Shown here: piece after piece, positions 57,066-64,000 of the stretch
How positions within the stretch are numbered: position 1 is the stretch's first letter
Layout: each line of letters opens with the position of its first letter
Assembly (NCBI RefSeq): GCF_900102425.1
Contig: NZ_FNBT01000007.1
Span: forward strand, 62,001 to 126,000
Direction of reading: 5' to 3'
DNA length: 64,000 nt
Source: Blastococcus aurantiacus
Lineage (GTDB): Bacteria; Actinomycetota; Actinomycetes; Mycobacteriales; Geodermatophilaceae
Position numbers and translations under genes: made by a program
Notes under the pieces: generated by a model
Told to the model about the DNA's origin: nothing
Databases searched by the model: none
What the model saw: the letters and a program-made list of their open reading frames with translations, nothing else

Positions 57066-58240
57066 GTGGGCGGAGTGAATCAGGCAATCCTCGTGCTCGA
57101 GGACGGACGGACGTTCCGGGGCGAGACCTACGGCGCGGTCGGGACGACGGTCGGCGAGGCGGTGTTCGCCACCGGCATGACCGGCTACCAGGAGACGCTG
57201 ACCGACCCCAGCTACGCCGGTCAGATCGTGGCCATGACGGCCCCTCACATCGGCAACACGGGGGTGAACGACGAGGACGACGAAAGCCGCCGCATGTGGC
57301 CGGCCGGCTTCGTGGTCCGCGACCCCGCCCGCCGCACGTCGAACTGGCGGTCGACCGGCAGCCTGGACGACCAACTGGTCGCCCAGGGCATCGTGGGCAT
57401 CAGCGGCATCGACACCCGCGCGCTGACCCGCCACCTGCGCGACCGCGGGGCGATGCGGGCCGGCATCAGCACCGAGCTGGGGGCCGAGGAGCTGCTGGCG
57501 CGGGTCACGGCCGCCGAGGGCATGACCGGCGCGGACCTGGCGCCGACGGTGAGCACCGGCGAGGCCTACGTCGTCCCGGCGGTGGGGGAGAAGCGGTTCA
57601 CCATCGCCGCCCTCGACCTGGGCATCAAGACCGCCACCCCCCGGCACCTCGCGGCGCTCGGCGTCGAGACGCACGTGCTGCCCTCGACGGCGACGGCCGA
57701 GGAGCTGCTGGCGGCCGGCCCCGACGGGGTGTTCCTCTCCAACGGCCCGGGCGACCCGGCCGCCGCCGACTACGCGGTGGAGGCGGTGAAGGGCGTGCTC
57801 GACGCGCGCCGTCCGCTGTTCGGCATCTGCTTCGGCAACCAGATCCTGGGCCGGGCCCTGGGCCTGGGCACCTACAAGCTGCGCTTCGGCCACCGAGGGC
57901 TCAACCAGCCGGTGCTCGACAGGGTCAGCGGCACGGTGCGGGTGACCAGCCACAACCACGGCTTCGCCGTCGACGCCCCGCTGGACCGGCCCACCGACAC
58001 GCCCTACGGGCCGGTGGAGGTCAGCCACGTCGGCCTCAACGACGACGTGGTCGAGGGCCTGCGGCTGCTGGAGACCCCGGCGTTCAGCGTCCAGTTCCAC
58101 CCCGAGTCGGCCGCCGGGCCGCACGACGCGGCGCCGCTGTTCCAGCGCTTCGTCGACCTGATGGAGTCCGCCCGCACCGGGGACGCGCACGCCGGGGGAC
58201 CGGCGCCCGTGGTGGAGCACAGCACGGGGGAGAAGGCCTG

Positions 58241-58241
<1 letters not shown>
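57066..58241 (+). CDS. carA: carbamoyl-phosphate synthase, small (glutaminase) subunit
   Basis: Supplies ammonia from glutamine to CarB. The 391-residue protein has [17 protein letters not shown] at the start, [19 protein letters not shown], and the class I amidotransferase core with Cys in [12 protein letters not shown] and the His-Glu pair in [18 protein letters not shown] 57066 has GGAG seven bases upstream; GTG 57075 (V-N-Q-A-I) fits homologues but has no clear ribosome site. The gene is one base from carB. Confidence 0.96.
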
Positions 58242-61566
<3,325 letters not shown>

Positions 61567-61570
<4 letters not shown>

Positions 61571-62952
61571 CGACGTCGTCGCCGGACGCCGTCCGGCGCC
61601 TGCGCGACGACGTCGTGGGCCGCGGGCTGGTGGCGGGGCTGCCCGCGGCGTTCCTCGCGGGGATCACCCGGTTCGGGCAGCCGCCCCGGGCGGAGCTGGA
61701 CGCGCTCGCGGCCGAGGTCGACGGCCTGGCCGGGCGGCTCGCGTCCGGGGCGGTCCACGGCGGCGACCTGCCGCTGCTGACCCGCGTTCTGTACCTCGCC
61801 GGGCAGGCCGATCTGCTCGCCGTCCACGGCGTTCTCAGCCCCATGTACGACCTGCTGGGCGGCTTCCGGGACAACCTCGCCCGCCCGCTGGGTCCTCGGC
61901 AGCCCGGGCGGCCCACGGCGGGGACCCGGCGCTGGCCGCTGCTGGGACGCCGGATCGGATTTCCGATCGGCGTGCCGGCCTGCGTCCTCAACGGGAGCGA
62001 GGCCTGGGTGCGGCACAACGTCGCCAACGGCTGGAACGTGCTGACCTACAAGACGGTCCGCGGCCGCGCCCATCCGCCCAACGAGCAGCCGAACTGGGTG
62101 TTCGCGGCGCGGGAGACCGCGAGCCTGCCCCCGGGGGCGGACGCCGACGTCGTGGCGGATCCGTGGGACTGGGTGCCCCCGGGCAGCCCGGAGGTCAGCA
62201 GTGTCAACTCCTTCGGCGTCCCCTCGCCGGAGCCGGAGGAGTGGATGGCCGATCTGGAGCGTGCCCTGCAGGCTGTCGGTGACGAGCAGCTGCTGCTGGT
62301 GAGCGTGATGGGGGAGGACGCCGACGGCACCGGCCGGGTCGCCGACCTCGCGGCCGACTTCGCCCGCACGGCGCTCATGGCCCAGGAGGCCGGGGCGTCG
62401 GTGGTGGAGCTCAACCTCTCGTGCCCGAACACGCTCGACCGGACCGCTTCCGGGGTGAAGCCGCCGCTGTGCCTGGACCCTGGCGCGACCGTGACCGTGG
62501 TGGACACCGTGCGCCGGGCGCTGGACGACCGCACCGGGCTGGTGGCCAAGCTCTCCTGGCTGGACGAGCCGCGGCTGAGCGCCCTCGTCCCCGAGCTCGC
62601 CTCCCTCGTCGACGGCATCGCGGGGATCAACACCGTGCAGAGCCGGGTGCGCCGCCGCGACGGCACGCCGACCTTCCCCGGGCGCGAGCTCGCCGGGTTG
62701 TCCGGCATCGCGGTGCGGGAGCCGGCCCTGGACTTCACCCGCCGGCTGGTCGCACTGCGCGACGCGGGAGGGGCGCCCTTCGACGTCCTCGCGATGGGTG
62801 GGGTCACCGATACCGCCTCGTTCGAGGCGTTGTTCGGCCTCGGCGCGGACGCCGTGCAGTCCGCGGCCGGCGCGTTCGCGGACCCCTTCCTGGCGGCGGC
62901 CTGCGTCGCCGAGCTGGGGACCACCCTGCCCCGAGCCGTGGAGGCCCCGTGA
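61567..62952 (+). CDS. dihydroorotate dehydrogenase-family protein, N-terminally extended, class-1-type active site
   Basis: Occupies the pyrD position between carB and pyrF and probably oxidises dihydroorotate to orotate. The 461-residue protein is about 100-150 residues longer than usual PyrD. A helical N-terminal region (about 1-125, [13 protein letters not shown]) precedes a TIM-barrel flavoprotein core: [10 protein letters not shown] with Lys162 at the flavin site, [13 protein letters not shown] (214-226), VELNLSCPN with Cys286, the class 1 active-site base position, and [19 protein letters not shown]. No PyrK-like partner is nearby, so the electron acceptor is unknown. It overlaps carB and pyrF by four bases. 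Confidence 0.8.
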
Positions 62953-63755
62953 GCCAGCCGTTCGGACAGCGCCTCGCCGAGGCGGTGACCGCTCGCGGCC
63001 CGCTGTGCGTGGGCATCGACCCGCACGCGCCGCTCCTGGAGAAGTGGGGGCTGCCCGACAGCCCCGACGGCCTTGCGCGGTTCACCGACGCCGTCGTCGA
63101 CGCCCTGGCCGGCTCGGTCGCCGTCCTGAAGCCGCAGCTGGCCTTCTACGAGCGGCACGGCTCGCGAGGGCTGGCGGTACTGGAGGACGGCGTCGCGGGG
63201 GCCCGGGCCGCCGGTGCCCTCGTGCTGCTGGACGCCAAGCGCGGCGACATCGGCTCCACGATGGACGCCTACGCCGACTACCTGCGCCCCGACCACCCGC
63301 TGGCCGTGGACGCGTTGACGGTCAGCCCCTACCTCGGCCCCGGCTCGCTGCAGCCGGCGGTCGACACCGCCCGCGCGCACGGCGGAGGGCTCTTCGTGCT
63401 GGCGCGGACGAGCAACCCCGACGCCGGCACCCTGCAGCTCGTCGGCGAACCGTCGGTGGCCCAGCGGGTCGTGGACACCGTGCGCGGCTGGAACGCCGGA
63501 ACGCCGGCCGGCTCCTTCGGCGTCGTCGTCGGCGCCACCCTGAGCGAGCTGGACGTCGACCTCACGGGGCTGGGCGGGCCGGTCCTCGCGCCGGGCCTGG
63601 GTGCCCAGGGGGGCTCGCCCGAGGACCTGAGGCGGCTGTTCGGCACCGGGACGCTCGTGGTGCCGACCGTCTCGCGCGACGTCCTCGCTGCTGGGCCGGA
63701 CGTCGCCGCGCTCCGCGCAGCCGCGCAGCGATGGGCCGCAGCGCTAGCGCGGTAG
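62949..63755 (+). CDS. pyrF: orotidine 5'-phosphate decarboxylase
   Basis: Last step to UMP. The 268-residue type 2 enzyme (mycobacterial form) has LCVGIDPHAPLLEKWGL, VAVLKPQLAFYERHGSRGL, the catalytic DAKRGDIGST and PVLAPGLGAQGG. GTG 62949 overlaps the upstream stop. In other actinobacteria the next gene is the integration host factor mihF, which would lie just beyond the window edge. Confidence 0.96.
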   Translation: MSQPFGQRLAEAVTARGPLCVGIDPHAPLLEKWGLPDSPDGLARFTDAVVDALAGSVAVLKPQLAFYERHGSRGLAVLEDGVAGARAAGALVLLDAKRGDIGSTMDAYADYLRPDHPLAVDALTVSPYLGPGSLQPAVDTARAHGGGLFVLARTSNPDAGTLQLVGEPSVAQRVVDTVRGWNAGTPAGSFGVVVGATLSELDVDLTGLGGPVLAPGLGAQGGSPEDLRRLFGTGTLVVPTVSRDVLAAGPDVAALRAAAQRWAAALAR

Positions 63756-64000
63756 GCCGGTTCTGCGGCGTGTCGCGCCATCGGCGTGTCGCGCTGGGGG
63801 GCCGAGCCGTGCGGCCCCGGCAATTGCGAGACAGCACCGTCCGCATCAGGTCGTGACCTGCGCCGATCACCGTGGGTGAGCGCGGTGGTGGACTGCGGGT
63901 GAACGCGCCGGGGTGTGGTGCGGACCGCTCGACACACGGTGTCGTGACCTGCGGATTTGCCCGACACTGCGCAGGTCGCGAGGCTCTTCCCGCACGTCCT
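63756..64000. other. intergenic region after pyrF with short direct repeats
   Basis: No gene is recognised in these 245 bases. GTCGTGACCTGCG occurs twice (63850-63862, 63941-63953), and CGGCGTGTCGCGC twice (from 63767 and 63782). A 7-bp stem (63798-63804/63812-63818) could end the pyr operon. The rest may be the promoter of a gene outside the window, perhaps mihF. Confidence 0.45.
63798..63818 (+). terminator. candidate pyr operon terminator
   Basis: GGGGCCG (63798-63804) pairs with CGGCCCC (63812-63818) around a 7-base loop, 43 bases after the pyrF stop. The stem is shorter than other terminators in the window. Confidence 0.4.

Overview
The window is chromosomal DNA of a very GC-rich actinobacterium. 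GTG starts are common, neighbouring genes often overlap by 1-4 bases (ATGA/GTGA), and gene order follows the core actinobacterial synteny: rpsA-coaE, thrS-pgsA1-patA-pimA-pdxS-pdxT-yebC-ruvCAB-yajC-secDF-apt-rel, and alaS-ruvX-mltG-aroE-aroCKBQ-pepQ-efp-nusB-bldD-pyr. SsgB and BldD, both tied to sporulation and development, plus the phosphatidylinositol-mannoside genes suggest a morphologically complex lineage. A Geodermatophilaceae-like organism (Blastococcus, Geodermatophilus or Modestobacter type) is my best guess, but that is inference only. I see no prophage, insertion sequence or CRISPR array.

Layout. 1-4.2 kb: the 3' part of rpsA, a run of hairpins, a small orphan gene, coaE, a minus-strand tRNA cluster (Gly, Cys, Val-GAC), ssgB, a PGPGW membrane protein and tRNA-Val(CAC). 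4.2-9.5 kb: an accessory stretch with a methyltransferase, a cupredoxin-like lipoprotein plus multicopper oxidase pair, an HNH protein, a MOSC protein and a CapA-like lipoprotein. 9.5-20.4 kb: thrS with the PIM lipid operon, a LemA-like gene, pyridoxal-phosphate synthase, yebC and the SOS-type ruvCAB operon. 20.5-27.1 kb: yajC-secD-secF-apt and the bifunctional (p)ppGpp enzyme. 27.1-38.1 kb: methyltransferase, cyclophilin, metallo-beta-lactamase-fold hydrolase, hisS, two aldo/keto reductases, aspS, an aminotransferase, an endonuclease-like gene bracketed by two related palindromic repeats, and rarA. 38.2-51.1 kb: alaS through the shikimate genes to efp and nusB. 51.1-53.9 kb: an ABC transporter and bldD on the minus strand. 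54.1-63.8 kb: the complete pyrimidine operon pyrR-pyrB-pyrC-carA-carB-pyrD-like-pyrF, followed by a repeat-rich region at the end.

Regulation readable from the sequence. There is a PyrR-binding loop beside the pyrR Shine-Dalgarno, a near-perfect LexA box upstream of ruvC, an AGTGA/TCACT palindrome of BldD type upstream of ssgB (bldD itself lies in the window), a DosR-type palindrome next to a second perfect palindrome between the copper lipoprotein and the HNH gene, and a well-spaced promoter for the tRNA cluster. Many genes look leaderless, with a TAnnnT hexamer 6-8 bases before ATG/GTG. In five gene pairs the upstream TAG stop codon forms the first half of that hexamer.

Most worth a second look: the two related ~64-bp palindromic repeats around the endonuclease-like gene (34.7-35.8 kb), the recurrent stop-codon/-10 fusion, the extended class-1-type dihydroorotate dehydrogenase in the pyrD position, the short intergenic repeat shared by the rel and carA flanks, and the cupredoxin/oxidase pair. 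Most of the rest is conserved housekeeping DNA.
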